Shown piece after piece: positions 1 to 35,770 of a DNA stretch of 64,000 nucleotides. Position 1 is the stretch's first letter; every line of letters begins with the position of its first letter. The DNA lies in NCBI GenBank assembly GCA_037039925.1, contig JAXRKP010000486.1, positions 67,501 to 131,500 of the forward strand, written 5' to 3'. The DNA is from Doris montereyensis (Eukaryota > Mollusca > Gastropoda > Nudibranchia > Dorididae). The translations under genes were made by a program, and so were the position numbers. The notes beneath the pieces were generated by a model. The model saw nothing but the letters and a program-made list of their open reading frames with translations. It was not told where the DNA came from and ran no database searches.

Positions 1-2040
1 CAATTATTATGTGAACTGGGACACAAACAAGTAGACAAACGATTGGAAAGGCAAACCCAGGCAAGGTTTGGATTGTGTGACTTTACTTTTTAATTACGGT
101 AATTTGCTTAATCTGACATTTCAATACTAGAAATCAACATTTCACAATGCATGTGAATCAATAAATATATATATAAATGGTGACAAAATATGAGATGACA
201 CCACAACACGTCCTGGAGGGGCGCCTATCCATGGACCCATCTCTATCTACTGGGCGATCGTATCACACTCTCTCATTGATATAACCATATATCACATGCC
301 CTGTACAATTCCTTCTAATACATCAGAAGTGCTATACTACAGCTGTCTCAGTCCATCAGTCATCCCATACTTTGCACAGACCCTTCTAGTACGTCAGAAG
401 TGCCATACAGCATCATTTCCGTTTTACAAGTTTACCCACTCAAAAAAAGAGTCAAGGTTACGTCAGTACGACCGTTTGGGGCGAACCCACAGGGGAGTCC
501 ACTAGCCAAACCGTTAATTATCTGACGGGAATTTGTCGCCCCCCTAAAGTTTTGTCAGTGTATCCGACACCGACCATCCATGCAGCCAACAAGAAAAAGT
601 AGAGGTTTAACAAGTACGTACGATCGTTTGGGGCAGCCATTAACCTATCTAGCCAAACCATTAAATTCTGGTGGGAGTTTGTCGCCTTCCTAATAATTCC
701 TGTCTCTGTCACTACATGGGACACGGGCCTAACTGTAAACACGGTCAGTAATCTTCACCTACAGCAACCAACAAATTACGACACATCAGTCACCCAGGTC
801 TCAGTAAACCATCTGTTCACTCACACGATATAACTCATCTCATTTCAAACAGGAAACTCACTGTTCCTTCACACAGTTGTAGCTCACTTATAGATCTATC
901 TAAAATCAAATAAAAGCAACACACTGTCTGCTCTCAAAATCTTCACTCACCTCTCCTTACGGAGGACATAAAATTACCGATTATACAATATCCGACTCCT
1001 CTCCTTCGTGTCACGCGCCAGAAGGTTATTTTGATCATTCAAACTGAACCTGAATTGTTACGGCCTCCACAAGGGAGAACACTACAGTGTCAATAGGAAC
1101 TTATAGACACAAACCAACCACCAACCTGAGTCTGGGATCGAAAACCTAGCTCACCTCTCCTTACGGAGGCACATAAAATTACTGATTATAATACAATAAG
1201 ATCTGAGCCTAGGGGGAAAACCTTCGCGTCACGTGCCAGGAGGTTATTTAGCACAATGAATTTATAATGGGAGGAAATATTCAAACCAATGAATCTGAAT
1301 ACAATCAACAAGGGAGAACACTATGCCTAGCTTCATGCCAATAGAAACTTCGATGGAACACGACTAAGGCCAAAACTCTCGGAAAAAGAAAAACTTTCAA
1401 GCGGCCAAGCAAACGTCAAACAGCCAAGGGGAAAAAACCAGGCTCGAATAAACTCAAAGAGAACCTTGACCAGCTCTGGAGCCAGGATGGGGAGAGAAAT
1501 AACGTAAAACTGTCAATTCACGCGTATGGGGAAACTAACCGAGTCTCAACACAACAGATTTAAAATAATACAGAAATCACCCTTTAGAAACTAGATCTGT
1601 CCATTGGTGTTAAACGAGAATGAACTCACCTTCGCATCACCAACGGACCATGCGCAATCCCCATTCTGCGTAATGACTTGCTAACGGTCAAAATTGACGC
1701 GCTCACAAGTAGCAACCAATTTTCACTTTCAAAGCCACGGCCACCAGAACTCATGATATTCGATCACGCGTTTCGTCTATGCAATTGAACAAGAGGGTCA
1801 TACGTTTATTCTGTGATCCAACTAACAAAGTAATGTCATTATAAAAAATCTATCGGGGTTACGCAATGGACCCTACCATCTCCGTCGGCCATGAAGAGAC
1901 GGTGACTGAGACCTAGCCTCATAGCGTTTCACTAAGACACAATTAAGCAACGTCGGACTGAGAGGGATAGTGGGAGAGATTTTAAATCATTACCAACGAT
2001 AAACATACTTGAATACTCAGGGGGGTAGTGATTTTTTTTT
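1..2040. repeat. Degenerate local duplications, no gene seen
   Basis: No coding exon is recognisable here. The stretch contains diverged local duplications. A block with 'tctagtacgtcagaagtgcc' occurs near 385-405 and in weaker form near 312-335. A block with 'cgtttggggc' and 'ctagccaaacc' occurs at about 470-580 and 612-715. A block beginning 'ctcacctctccttacgga' occurs at about 947-1100 and 1151-1325, both copies ending with 'aagggagaacacta'. The pairs are adjacent and in the same orientation, so this looks like an old tandemly duplicated element. The family was not identified. Confidence 0.5.
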
Positions 2041-4133
2041 AAATTAGAGATTTTCATCAGCTAACATAATTCATCAGGGTTTTCTAAAAGATTATTTTAG
2101 GGCAAAGAACTCCTTTTTCATAAAAATCAACTTACGCTCACATTTTTTCTCCCTGTTTTCTTGGTTTGAACCCTAGGAATCTCAGGAAATTGCTTTCACC
2201 TTATAACGAGTTTTGTCAGATCAACACACATAGTAAGCATACTCCAGTATGCAGTAGAATGTGGGATTTGCTGATGTTAGTTGAATAAGGCGAAGGTTAT
2301 ATGTAAAATGTTTTTCTCTTCCTCTCCCTTTCTTTTCCCTTACTGATATGTTTTATTGTATTTGTATTTGGTTTTATATTTTAAGTTATCTTATTTTGAT
2401 TTTTATACTTTTGCTTTTGTGTTTAATTTATTTGTCATTTTGCTTTGTCCATTGTTTTTTTTTAATCTTTTCTTCCATCTTTGTTTGATGTTTTGTTTTT
2501 GTACTTATACATTTGTTCACCTACTCAATAATGTTTTAATACCATGCAACTTATTTTTCCCGATAAATTGTTTAATCACGCACCGCTACACTTGTTCTTG
2601 TTGTCGCTCTACTGGGTGTCTGGAAATTAGTTTTTAGAAACGCTTATGCTTTGAATGAACGCTGCTTCAACCTTTAACGATAAAAGAAATAGTATGCAGT
2701 AGGCCGGTAACTAGTAAAGAAAATCAAAATTGAATATGAAGACTGATAGGTAGAAACAGAGACAGTTAAAGACCACAAACCCACGTCTCCCAAGGGATCG
2801 AATGATTTATGGAAAAGTTTGTCTTTGATGTTTTCCAGTTTGACTCAAAAGTATAAATGTAATCAATCAAATGATGCCAATGAAGAACAACCGACAATGG
2901 ACAGAGGAAGGAGAGAGGAGAGTGAGAGATCAGAAACTAAAAAACAATATCGTTGGAACTTTTGGCGTTGATTAAACGGGCACATGAACAATGAAATTGT
3001 CATTGCCAAACATACATTTCCCTTGCCATTCTGTGTGTGATCACTGAAATTTTGCAATTTTGCCATACACATTTGCTTGCTGTTTGTCAACGTGCATTAC
3101 CTGTAATACTACGTGTTAGGATGCTTGAAGAATGCCGATGGAGCCCAAAGACACGCCTACCACTTGCAGACACCATCACCGATGCACTGGAGGAAAAAAT
3201 ATGTGGTGTCGGTGGCCGAGTTTTTAACCATCTGGCCACCAGAAGAATAAAAGGAATTGACATTTCCACCTAGTATTTCATGGACTTGAGAAATTGACTT
3301 TTAAAATTTTGAGGTACCAGTTTCGAATCATTACTATGCAAAGACTGTTTTTTAGAGATCCCCATCTTTGAATGTGTAGTATCTTTAATGCTAATAATTA
3401 CAGTTTCCAATGAAGAAAACAGGCTTAGCTATTTCTTTGAAGTTCTGAAATTTTTATTAATCTTGATTTATTGTTCTGTGTGTCCATTTTATATGTTTTC
3501 AAAGTATTACATCATTTTCACAAAAAAAGAAAAAATATGAGGGATTTTTATTCTGTTTGAATAACTAAACTCAAGGTAAACAACTTCAGATATTTTAAGA
3601 CCTTGAACAACAAACAATAATATTAATGTAGAGATTGATTTAATTATAAGAACAGATGCTACAGACAATTTGAATCGATGTAAAATGAGAAAAGAAAAAA
3701 TCCATTTTTTTATTTTTATTAGGCCCTGTGAATGTGGGTTTAGATGTCTGAAATGGATCCGCAAAAAAAAAAAAAATTAAAAAGATAGGCTTATCCACAG
3801 GTACACTTTTTTTCTACATTAGTTCTATTTGGGGGAGCTCCCTAAGATTTTAATGGGGAACAGGTGACAGATTTTTTAATCAACATCCCAATGCCAGACG
3901 CTATTTTAAGATTAACTAAGGTTTGTACTTTTTTTCCCCTGACGTCAACATTTCTAATAAGTGCTTGTACCCATTTCCACATCATTTTTTTTATTATAAA
4001 TGATGATATAATATGGGTAAAGATAAGAAGAAGGGAAAATGTAAAGGAATTGTTAAGATTAGGATATTAAGATTCCTAAGGTTACTCTACTTTCTTACAC
4101 AACGTCGGACTTATCTGGTTTTGCTAGGATTCG

Positions 4134-4136
<3 letters not shown>
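2041..4136. other. AT-rich stretch without an assignable gene
   Basis: Mostly AT-rich noncoding sequence. One GC-richer island at about 3120-3270 (+) stays open and follows a TTAG that could be an acceptor, but the peptide matches no family I know and splice signals are weak. A shared motif 'caccttataac' followed by 'gttttgtcagatcaacacac' occurs near 2200 and again near 5040, so part of this is a dispersed repeat. Confidence 0.3.
3945..4136 (-). mobile_element. Fragment of tRNA-derived SINE (family A)
   Basis: The pieces 'agtgcttgtacccattt' (about 3960-3977) and 'tttgctaggattcgaac' (about 4120-4136) match, in the same order and orientation, the better preserved SINE copy at 11300-11593. The B-box-like segment abuts the GA microsatellite that follows. 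The copy is broken and diverged. Confidence 0.5.

Positions 4137-4185
<49 letters not shown>
4137..4185. repeat. (GA)n microsatellite
   Basis: Uninterrupted GA dinucleotide run of about 49 bases directly next to the B-box end of a SINE fragment. Confidence 0.97.
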
Positions 4186-4187
<2 letters not shown>

Positions 4188-4740
4188 GAACAAAACTTTT
4201 TCTTAGTTTCCCCACTTCTGTCTTCTGCATACAGCATTGTGTCCTACCACCCTTTCTCTCTTCTCCACCGATTGTTACTCACTGCACATTGAAAAATGTA
4301 AAAGCAAGAAAATTATTGACTGCTTTTTGACGCTTTTTAGGATGAATAATGGCTGAAAGAACTATTGTGTACCTCTATCGCCTAGAACTATGCAATACAT
4401 GATCTGATTTGATTTGACAACTATGGTGATTCGGGGTTTTGTATGGATATAAAAACATTGCACATTAATCTGCACAGCCTTTTTATTGTCTTGATTTTTT
4501 TGGACCAGGGAAATTTGCTGAAACAACTTGACAAAATTTGTCCAAGTCAATAAAACTTTGTTTGAGAGCTGAGGCTCGAGTTTCATGATGTGTAAAATTT
4601 GAATTAATCATCAGGTTCTTCCTATTCCTAGTCATATTATATTGTTATTGATTCTTTTTCAAGAGAATTTAACCATTTATTTTGATAATTTTATTATTAC
4701 TAGAATCATTAGAAATTATTATTACATGTATTTTTATTAA

Positions 4741-4775
4741 ATTATTATTATTATTATTTTTATTATTATTATTAA

Positions 4776-4850
<75 letters not shown>
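4741..4850. repeat. (ATT)n microsatellite
   Basis: Trinucleotide ATT array with a few interruptions near its start. The poly-leucine frame across it is an artefact. Confidence 0.95.
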
Positions 4851-7558
<2,708 letters not shown>

Positions 7559-8070
7559 CAATATGGAGGTCCTCCATGGTAAACTGAATCGTCAGAAATT
7601 GTATTCACAATTGCCAGAAAAGTAAATGAAACTTTTGTTTTCTTCTTTATCAATGCCAGAACAACAATTTTAATAAATAACAATAAAGGACCCTAAATTA
7701 TCGCTTGATTTTGTATCTCATGTTTTTTTCTTTATTTTGAACATTAATCTCAAATTCTCCTTATTAAGTTATTGTTTTATGAAAAAAGACAGGTGCTCCA
7801 AATTTGGTATAAATTGTAATTTCTGAACACAAACCGTGTACATTTTTTGTAATATTGTCATTTTATTTTGCAAGAAACTGCGGGGACAGGACATACACAC
7901 TGGCAACCTCTAGTAAATAAAACACAAAAAACAAAACAAACAAAAAAGCATTTATGGCCTATTCCCCCAACGCCAAGACTCAAGAATCATCACTAAACAT
8001 GGAAAGCCAGGATTGCCTATTATTATTATGATTGTTACATTAGGTATTAAAAAAAAAGCAAACACACATA

Positions 8071-8835
8071 CAGTGGAGTCCACTTAAAGTGAAAAGCTTG
8101 CGATTGTGAAATTTTGTTGACCGTAAGCAAAGTTGACATTAATCATTTTGAAAAGAAACAATCCCTGGTTTTAAAGATATTTTTTTTAAAGAATATATAT
8201 ACATTATATATTCATATATATATATATAGACTTCGTGCTTGTTTGAACAAAGACAAGCCATTGGCTAGTCACTGAATCACTTACTTTTGGTGAGAGAGAG
8301 GTGAAGCATGGTGTTGATGTGGTGAATGTTCTGCGAAAAGTAGAGAAAGTCTAGCGAGTGCAAGTGAATCTGTCCATCAGGTCTATGCTCAGCCCTAATA
8401 CTAATTCAATGATGTACTACATGTCACACACAGCAAAGATAGACCAACACACTGACAAGTGACACACACAATTGAGACTATAGGTAATAAAGTGATGGGT
8501 ATAGCTTAGAGCAGTGCTACCTAAAGCGTGGTCCTGATTATTTACTATGACACTATAATTGTTACACTCATTGAAATAGGCAGGGGGAAAAACCTGCATG
8601 TTCGCACATCAGATAGTTAGAGAAACGCTGGCCTAGAGCATTCAACACAGGGATTTCCTGCACCGGTGATTGAGTTCGACTTTAACTTTAAGCAGTTTCT
8701 ACCCGATGCTGTTGCTATTATCCAAATCGACGTACATTTAATTATTGGGGGGAGAAGAAGACACGGCACTACCGCAAAAGTTGATTTAAATTCAAAATTG
8801 ACGTAAAGCGAGTTAACTTTACGTGGACTCCACTG
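8071..8835. mobile_element. TIR element, Tc1/mariner/pogo-like (non-autonomous)
   Basis: Begins 'CAGTGGAGTCCACTTAAAGT' and ends with the inverse 'GTGGACTCCACTG'. It is flanked on each side by TA (8069-8070 and 8836-8837), the target duplication of the Tc1/mariner/pogo group. No transposase is visible. It is about 765 bp long, and a smaller hAT-like element is nested inside it. Confidence 0.7.
8510..8636. mobile_element. hAT-like MITE nested in the TIR element
   Basis: Starts 'CAGTGCTACCTAAAGCGTGG' and ends 'GAGAAACGCTGG', the usual look of hAT ends. The flanks are similar (cttagag at the left, cctagag at the right), as expected for an imperfect roughly 8-bp duplication. About 125 bp, no coding capacity. 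Confidence 0.4.
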
Positions 8836-8837
8836 TA

Positions 8838-9608
8838 TCGCAATGAGTTGTCACAATAAAATAGCTGAACAAAGGAAACTTCCCAAAATTGTAAATTCCA
8901 CTAGGCGTCTTTTGTGGTAAAGATTGTCTCCAGGAGGAGTACAACGATGCGATATATTTTAATTATCAGAGTACTTGAGCGTAGACAATAATAACAAAGC
9001 TGTTGTTACGTCATATAAAAAAAAATTAAAATGAGTTAAATAAAAAATAAGATAAAGGAACCCAAAACAGGTGATTCCAAGAAACAGTTAAATTTCTGTT
9101 TTGTTTTCAACAACAATGTAACCATCCGGGGTGAAGATGTGATATATCATTACATCCATGATATAATTTCTTTTTTAAACATTACAAAGAGCTATACTAT
9201 TAACGGAATAAAAAATACATTTAATTTCATAAACACATAAACATACATACAATGTACATGAACAAAGCATGAGACAAATAAAAAGGACAAAAATAATGTT
9301 GTAGAACACTTTGCATTGTAAATAATGACAATATTAATAAATTCATAATGATATAATTGTTCATAAACACAAGGAAACTTTTTTTCTTCTCTTCCATGAA
9401 TAGATTTCATGGTAAGTCAAACCAAAAGCATGCAAATAGACTGTCCTGCAATATTTTTTAGAGAGTATAAGCAACTGGTACAGATACTATGCTAAATCAA
9501 TCGTCAAGTATCTTCATACTTTGGGGTCGGGGTGGGATTGCGGGTAAAGAAGGGGGGGTACTAGATGTAACATAAAAACAACAAATATTTATAGGATGAG
9601 AGAAAAAG
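8838..9608. other. AT-rich stretch, nothing recognised
   Basis: No exon, RNA gene or clear repeat family seen here. Confidence 0.4.

Positions 9609-9640
<32 letters not shown>
9609..9640. repeat. Poly(A) tract
   Basis: Run of about 32 A. It is not preceded by a recognisable retroelement on the plus strand, so I do not call it a retroposon tail. Confidence 0.95.
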
Positions 9641-9642
<2 letters not shown>

Positions 9643-9913
9643 TTCAACAATTATTTATACACATATTTAAGAAAACAGATGAAATTGCAAAGATTCAACA
9701 TGAAAATGAAAAAAATAGCGTACTGGGTAGACATTGTGATACAGTTCTTTTAGTCTCAGGCAAATGAATGACAAAAATTCTCATCCGTCCTTCGACCTTT
9801 CAGTCAGTCATATGACGGCACGCAGCAAGGCTTTTGATATCAACTTGACATACCTTCATTTTACCAATAGAACCATTCAGAATTGCTCTTACAATAGTAT
9901 CCCTCCCAAGCAC

Positions 9914-9917
<4 letters not shown>

Positions 9918-9961
<44 letters not shown>

Positions 9962-10029
9962 AGGGAGGGAGGGAGGGGAGGGAGGGAGGGGGAGGGAGGA
10001 GGGAGGGAGGGGGAGGGAGGGAGGGAGGA

Positions 10030-10103
<74 letters not shown>

Positions 10104-10190
10104 AGAGAGAGAGAGAGAGAGAGAGAGAGCAAGAAAGAGAGAGAGAGAGCGCAGAAAGAGAGAGAGAGAGAGCGCAAGAAAGAGAGAGAG
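9918..10190. repeat. Compound GA/GGGA microsatellite
   Basis: GA array at each side of a GGGA/GGGAA-rich centre (about 9954-10030), then GA interrupted by CAAGAA and CGCAAGAA units. Charged Arg-Glu and Ser-Leu frames across it are artefacts. Confidence 0.97.
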
Positions 10191-11290
10191 ATCACTGTTA
10201 CCCAGTGTCATTTTTTTCTTCAATATGTGCAAAACCTTTCTCTCAACAAAAAAATTATTAAAAAATACTTCTAATAATTAATAATAACAACAGTTTAGAG
10301 GGGGAAAAAAGGCAACACACAAAACCCCACTGATGTAGTAATTCACATTTATATAGCACTTCCCCACATTTTCAATCTTGCCCTACGGAGAAGGGAACAA
10401 GGCAGCCATATCTCTACATAATGTATTGTTTATATGCATATGTACAATTGTATGTAATCATATATTCATTTCATTATCTCCGTGTGACTAAGATGCAAGG
10501 AGGCAATACAACACAACAAGAGTATGGAATGGAATTGTGTCATCACATTGTTACAATGTTCATGCCAGATAAACAAGATGTAATGGGAAAAAGAAAAATA
10601 TATAAAGAAAACAGTATTATGGAGAAATGTATATCTTCATAATTTCTTTTTTTTAATGTGTTTTTTTTGCAAAGTCTGGCAAGTTCATTATATTCTTTTT
10701 AAAATCTGGTTTAAGTTGGACATAGACAGGGAGAAATGATTTGAAACAAACTTACGAGGGGAAGGAAATCTTTTGAGTCTTGAGGATCACAGAAATTTGA
10801 TTTAAATGACGGATAGGACAATTCAAAACAAACCAGGACACGTAAAGTTTTAAAAAATTGTAACGAGAACAAATTCATAAAAGACTGCAAATATCAATCA
10901 CACAACTTTTTTTTTAATTTTTGCTTTGCCATAAAACAAGTAAGAAAAACAAATTCTTTACACTGAAAAACAAAACTATCTATTGCCACCCATTGTATGC
11001 TTGGAGTCGAACAAATTCCATTGCTGCACAAAAAAAAGAACTCACAAGAAATGATAATTAAATTCAACTTGACATCTTTTCACCATTGAATAAAATCTTT
11101 GTGAGAATATTCATTTTGCTAGATCCCATATAAAATATAAATGATAAAGAATTTACACTGAACTTTGACACAATTTCTTTTTTAGCTCAGTATATATTAA
11201 TTAAACAGATTAAACTCTGGACATGATTTTCTTTGTCAAAATCATAGCAGTTTGCTGATACACCAGACTGCATTCCTCCCTGTGCTGTCT
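10191..11290. other. AT-rich stretch, nothing recognised
   Basis: A-rich noncoding sequence. It lies downstream of VPS26 on the minus strand and could not be assigned to its 3' UTR. Confidence 0.4.
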
Positions 11291-11299
11291 TTGTTATTA

Positions 11300-11593
11300 T
11301 TAAAAGTTAAAGTTCCTTCAAGGCCCTTTAGACCCATAGAGCCAGAGCTTCTCCCGGTTTCTATAGCGTGAAGCGTAACAGGTGACAATAATCAACTGAC
11401 CAGGACGCTAGTCTGACGCAGGTTTTACTCCTGGGTTAGTGCTTGTACCCATTTGCACCTGGGAAGAGTGGGGAAAATGCGTGTTAAGTGTCTTCCCAAA
11501 AAATACGATGTCAGACCTGGCTTTGCTAGGATTCAAACTCTGGACCTCATGATTCCCAGTTCGGCAGCCTAACCACTCAGCCATCGGTGCCAC
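11300..11593 (-). mobile_element. tRNA-derived SINE (family A), nearly full copy
   Basis: On the minus strand it begins 'TGGCACCGATGGCTGAGTGG', an A-box of Leu/Ser tRNA type, and carries a B-box-like 'AGTTTGAATCC'. A tRNA-unrelated body follows, containing 'AAATGGGTACAAGCACTAA' and ending near the 'TTGAAGGAAC' block. Other copies: 17810-18096 (+), 29045-29340 (-), 41720-41905 (+, body only). The long gap between the boxes fits a tRNA with a long variable arm. It is a SINE rather than a tRNA gene, because the body is shared between copies. Confidence 0.85.
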
Positions 11594-11719
11594 ACTTTGT
11601 TATTATTAACACTAACACTATAATTATTACTATGACCCATTCTTACAACTAGTCTACTTATGTTAACACTCTCAACAACAACAACCATGATAATAGTGTT
11701 AACAATAATGGTAATAATG

Positions 11720-11721
11720 AT

Positions 11722-11795
<74 letters not shown>

Positions 11796-11796
11796 C
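11720..11796. repeat. (AAT)n microsatellite
   Basis: AAT trinucleotide array with one 'aatataat' interruption near 11760. Confidence 0.95.
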
Positions 11797-12479
11797 CAAT
11801 ATGTGTTAACTCCCGAAATGAAATTAAAATTATGGACATTCTCTCTTGCATGCACATATATATTTATATATATATCTCTGATAGCTGTTGCCTCTGAACA
11901 AATCAAATATGTGCCCAATCAGTAAATTTCAAGTACATTTATCAATCAATTAATCAATCAATGGTATTATTGAAGCGACACAGTAGTACAAGTTAGTTCA
12001 AAGAACTCAAAGACGGAACATACCCCACCTCCCGACTCACTTCGATACATTAATGTAGATAAATACAATCATATTATATACACCTGAACAGGAACAAAAG
12101 AAACGTCGCATATATAACGAAATTATAAATATTACCACAATCAATTATTATGAACGTTATGAAAAAAATACTAAATTTAATACGCGAGAACTGTATTTTC
12201 CCCATTTCATCTCTTTTGTTTCCGGCATTTAATAAAGACAAGAAAACTTCACAAAGTTACAAACATAAACAAACAACAAAACATAAAATGCAAAGAATGC
12301 GGTGGCCCCTTCAGCAGCAGCAAATATCTTTTTCTCTCTCTCACACACAAATAGCTTCTGAAGGCAACAAGAATAGAAAACTACACGTCTATAAAATGTG
12401 ACTTAGTTCCATGCTCATAGAGAGTATCATCACCCCAGCAGAGCAATACTAAATTGTATTTGATTCTTCAAGCAGTAAT

Positions 12480-12700
12480 GCCTTGGTCAAAGCTCTGGGG
12501 GTCTCCACCGTGGTCTATATCAACAACCCCTGGGGGTCAATGGGAATATTCAAGGGGTCGATAAATATGAAAACTGCACCACGTTTACTTAACTTTGTTT
12601 TTTTCTCGCACATGCCTGGGGGTGGATGGGGGGGGGGGGTGTCGAGGATTCCATGAAGGGGTCAATGGTCTGAAAATGTTTGGGGACCCCAGGTCTAAGT
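12480..12700. mobile_element. Probable hAT-type TIR remnant
   Basis: Left side 'tctgggggtctccacc' and right side 'tttggggaccccaggtct' form the inverted ends commonly seen in hAT-derived repeats. The interior has a G13 run. Ends are diverged and no duplication was confirmed. Confidence 0.35.
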
Positions 12701-12839
12701 TGATATCATGCACAGAGACACAATGCAATCGTATCACATCAAGGGAAAAAGTGCAAGATAAATAAATACTGATGATTATCAAAGGATGTGAAAATATAAG
12801 GAAACCACTCCAGGAGTGATTGCAGGTACACACAAAATT

Positions 12840-12965
12840 ATTTCCAGTTTGTTTCACTGAAATTTAACTTGTCCACCATATGTTGTGATCTCCGGGTGAA
12901 TGAAGAGGAAACAGCAAGACAAATGGTAAGTGAAAGTGAATGGAAAGAAGTAGAACCGACCAGCA
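12840..12965 (-). repeat. Family H dispersed repeat, copy 2
   Basis: Reads on the minus strand as 'CTTGCTGTTTCCTCTTCATT', then CACCCGGAGATCAC, then 'GGTGGACAAGTTAAATTTCA'. It is followed at 12968-12987 by a run of C. Confidence 0.7.
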
Positions 12966-12967
12966 GC

Positions 12968-12987
12968 ACACCCCCCCCCCCCCCCCC
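12968..12987. repeat. Poly(C) tract
   Basis: About 18-20 consecutive C. Length is likely unreliable in this assembly. Confidence 0.9.
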
Positions 12988-15484
12988 AAGAGACAGGATG
13001 GGACCAGTAGTCACAGAGTTGTCATGCTGATTCTTTTGCGACATCTCCTATTGATAACTGGACAAAAATAGAAGAACAACTAAATACTGTCTGCCTCTTG
13101 GACAACAAAAAAATGCCAGCCAAATTTCTGATCCAGGCATAAGGTATGACACAAGACAAAACAAAAAAACCCTCAAAAGTTTGCTGTTGGTTGGTCACAT
13201 CCCCTTTCACACAAACACATAAATACTGGTAAACAGCTAGACACACAAATTCTGCATATCGTCGGTGAAACTGTCTTAAACGTGCAAGTCCACGATATTT
13301 ATGGGATATGAGATTTGTCCTTTAAATGATCAAATGCTTGCTTCTTTCTTGTCTTCACAAATATTGGAGGCCTTGAACCAAAAGTCAAGCTCATATAACG
13401 TACACAATATAGACAAAGATTTCTGTTTTTCTTCCTGCTTTGGAACTCAAACCCTGTAAGTCAAGGAGCGGACTTACTTGTTTAGATCTTTCAAAAGTTC
13501 AACTCTAGCCATATAAGTCCATTTTGTGCATAACAGATTATTTTTTCCCTTTACTACATTCGAAAGACTAAAGCAGTTATTAAATCATATTCCAAAAAGC
13601 ATAAAATAGTGTATGCAGCCATATTCCATGATTTATTACATTGTTGTTTTGCTTCTCCTGAGAAATTTATTCATACAGACTTATGTGTTTGAACAGTTTC
13701 ACCGACGATACGGTATAACGTGATACCCTTTCACTGGTAATCAAAACTCAGATTGACTAAAAGAGGAACATCCTTATGGCACTTAAACAATACAACATTT
13801 CATTTGTCCTTAGTTTGGCCAAGCGGTTCTTAACCTTGCCTTGTTGGGGGTACTGAACCCGTAAGTTTCAAATGCATTCATCGAAAGCCTTCGTAATTGA
13901 AAAATTACAACATGAAACAAAAACTCTGCGTGTGTCTTGACCTCCGCCAAACTCCTGAGACTGACTGGAGTTCAATCAAACCAGGGATAGGAACCAGCTT
14001 TAACCCAACTCATTGCTGTCTGATGCGCCCACAAAAATCCTTCCCTGATCAGTCTAATGCACTCCAATGTGACCGACCCAATAACGAAAGTACAAACGTA
14101 TACGGAGTTCATTTACGTCCAAACTACAATTAATAGGTTGCTTTTAGGAAATGGAGTATACACCAAGGCTTAAAATATTCATTCACTCGATCTACATTGC
14201 TTGTTGAAAGTTGACAAAATTTCTAGATAAGTACACGTGTTTACCTGCTGAAAAATAGCACTGTATTTTCTCAACTCCTTGTGGCAGCACAGAGGCCAAT
14301 GCTATACACTTTGATAGTGAATCAGGCTTTGATGATGAGTTTAAGAATGACAGCAGTTTAGGATCTAGAACTAGATCGGGATGAAAATTCTACTGCTGAC
14401 GTAGTCTTGATCTACGCCTGAATCATCAACTTCTGAGTAGTCTAACAAACTGAACAGTGCCAAAATAATATGGATACATGTCAAATACCAAATGAAAGAG
14501 GAATTGTTTCAGAATCTACAAGTTTCTTTAAATTCAAGTTATTTCAAGTTGTACATGCACAAGAAACATTTTTTAAAGACACCATGTTTGTATCTTGCGC
14601 GAGTTACTTCCTTTTTATGTTGGAGAGATAGGACAATTGACCTAATTAAGCCTTAGACAGCAATGGTTTAAACACTTATGACAGCATTGTAATCACAGGC
14701 TGTTACTCTGCTACAGTAGGAAATTTTGCAGCAGTGATCAGGTTATCTGATCTCCAAGAATCGCATGAAAACCCAACACCCAAAACAAGAGACTGTTACA
14801 CAGAGTTCAACTGATATGATTGGAACAAACAAGCTATCGGAGATAACGCATCCGTTGCTAGTGGGGGTCATTGTAATGATTGTTTGAGTTGTTACCAAAA
14901 AAAAAATGTGTACATTCATCCTTGACTCAACAATATTTATAAAACTGACAAATTATCAGAAATATTAGAATACAACAAGGTCCAAATGTGATACACATGA
15001 AAAACGAAATTATCAATACAATTTAGAAAGGGGGAAATATAGACATATCCCACTTAGAAAACAAAAACAAAGCAAAAAGAAACAAACAAACAAAAACGTA
15101 TTGACAAAAGGAATAAAAATAACACAAAAAGAATTACTGCATTTTGGCACGTTCAAACTGCTTATGTAGATCAACAAAATGGTAACTTAAAAAGAAACTC
15201 ATTTCAGAACGAAGCGGAGAAAACAAAAAACCCTGATACCTTAACATTAACACAAAATTTGAAATATCTCAGCACGTACATCAAATACTAAAAACACAGC
15301 CATACTCGCAATAATAAATTCAAATTGTAACAGCCACACGACGTTCCAAATGACCAGGGTAAAAAAAAAATGCTTGTATAAAAGTAATCAAGGAAAGGAA
15401 AGAGAGAAAAGAAAAAGAACAAACAAAAAACAACCAAGGAAATACACGGAAAACAGTTATCCATCACAATGCACTATACTAGGC
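12988..15484. other. Region downstream of VPS26; hAT-like end near 13820, otherwise nothing recognised
   Basis: 'gcggttcttaaccttgcctt' followed by 'gttgggggtactgaaccc' (13824-13861) resembles the terminus of hAT transposons. No other feature is supported. The nearest minus-strand AATAAA that I noticed below the VPS26 stop is about 13632-13637, roughly 1.85 kb away, so the 3' UTR may be long or may use a variant signal. Confidence 0.35.

Positions 15485-35770
<20,286 letters not shown>

Noticed and set aside
3037..3273. 78-residue frame with a GC-richer core
   Set aside because: No family match, weak splice signals; listed only as an unassigned island.
9764..10261. Long Arg-Glu and Ser-Leu open frames on both strands
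   Set aside because: Pure translation of GA/GGGA microsatellite; the same applies to frames at 19685-19954, 31495-32055, 34222-34636 and 37569-38715.
11408..11593. 61-residue open frame on the minus strand, MAPMAEWLGCRTGNHEVQ...
   Set aside because: It is the tRNA-like head of a SINE read as protein.
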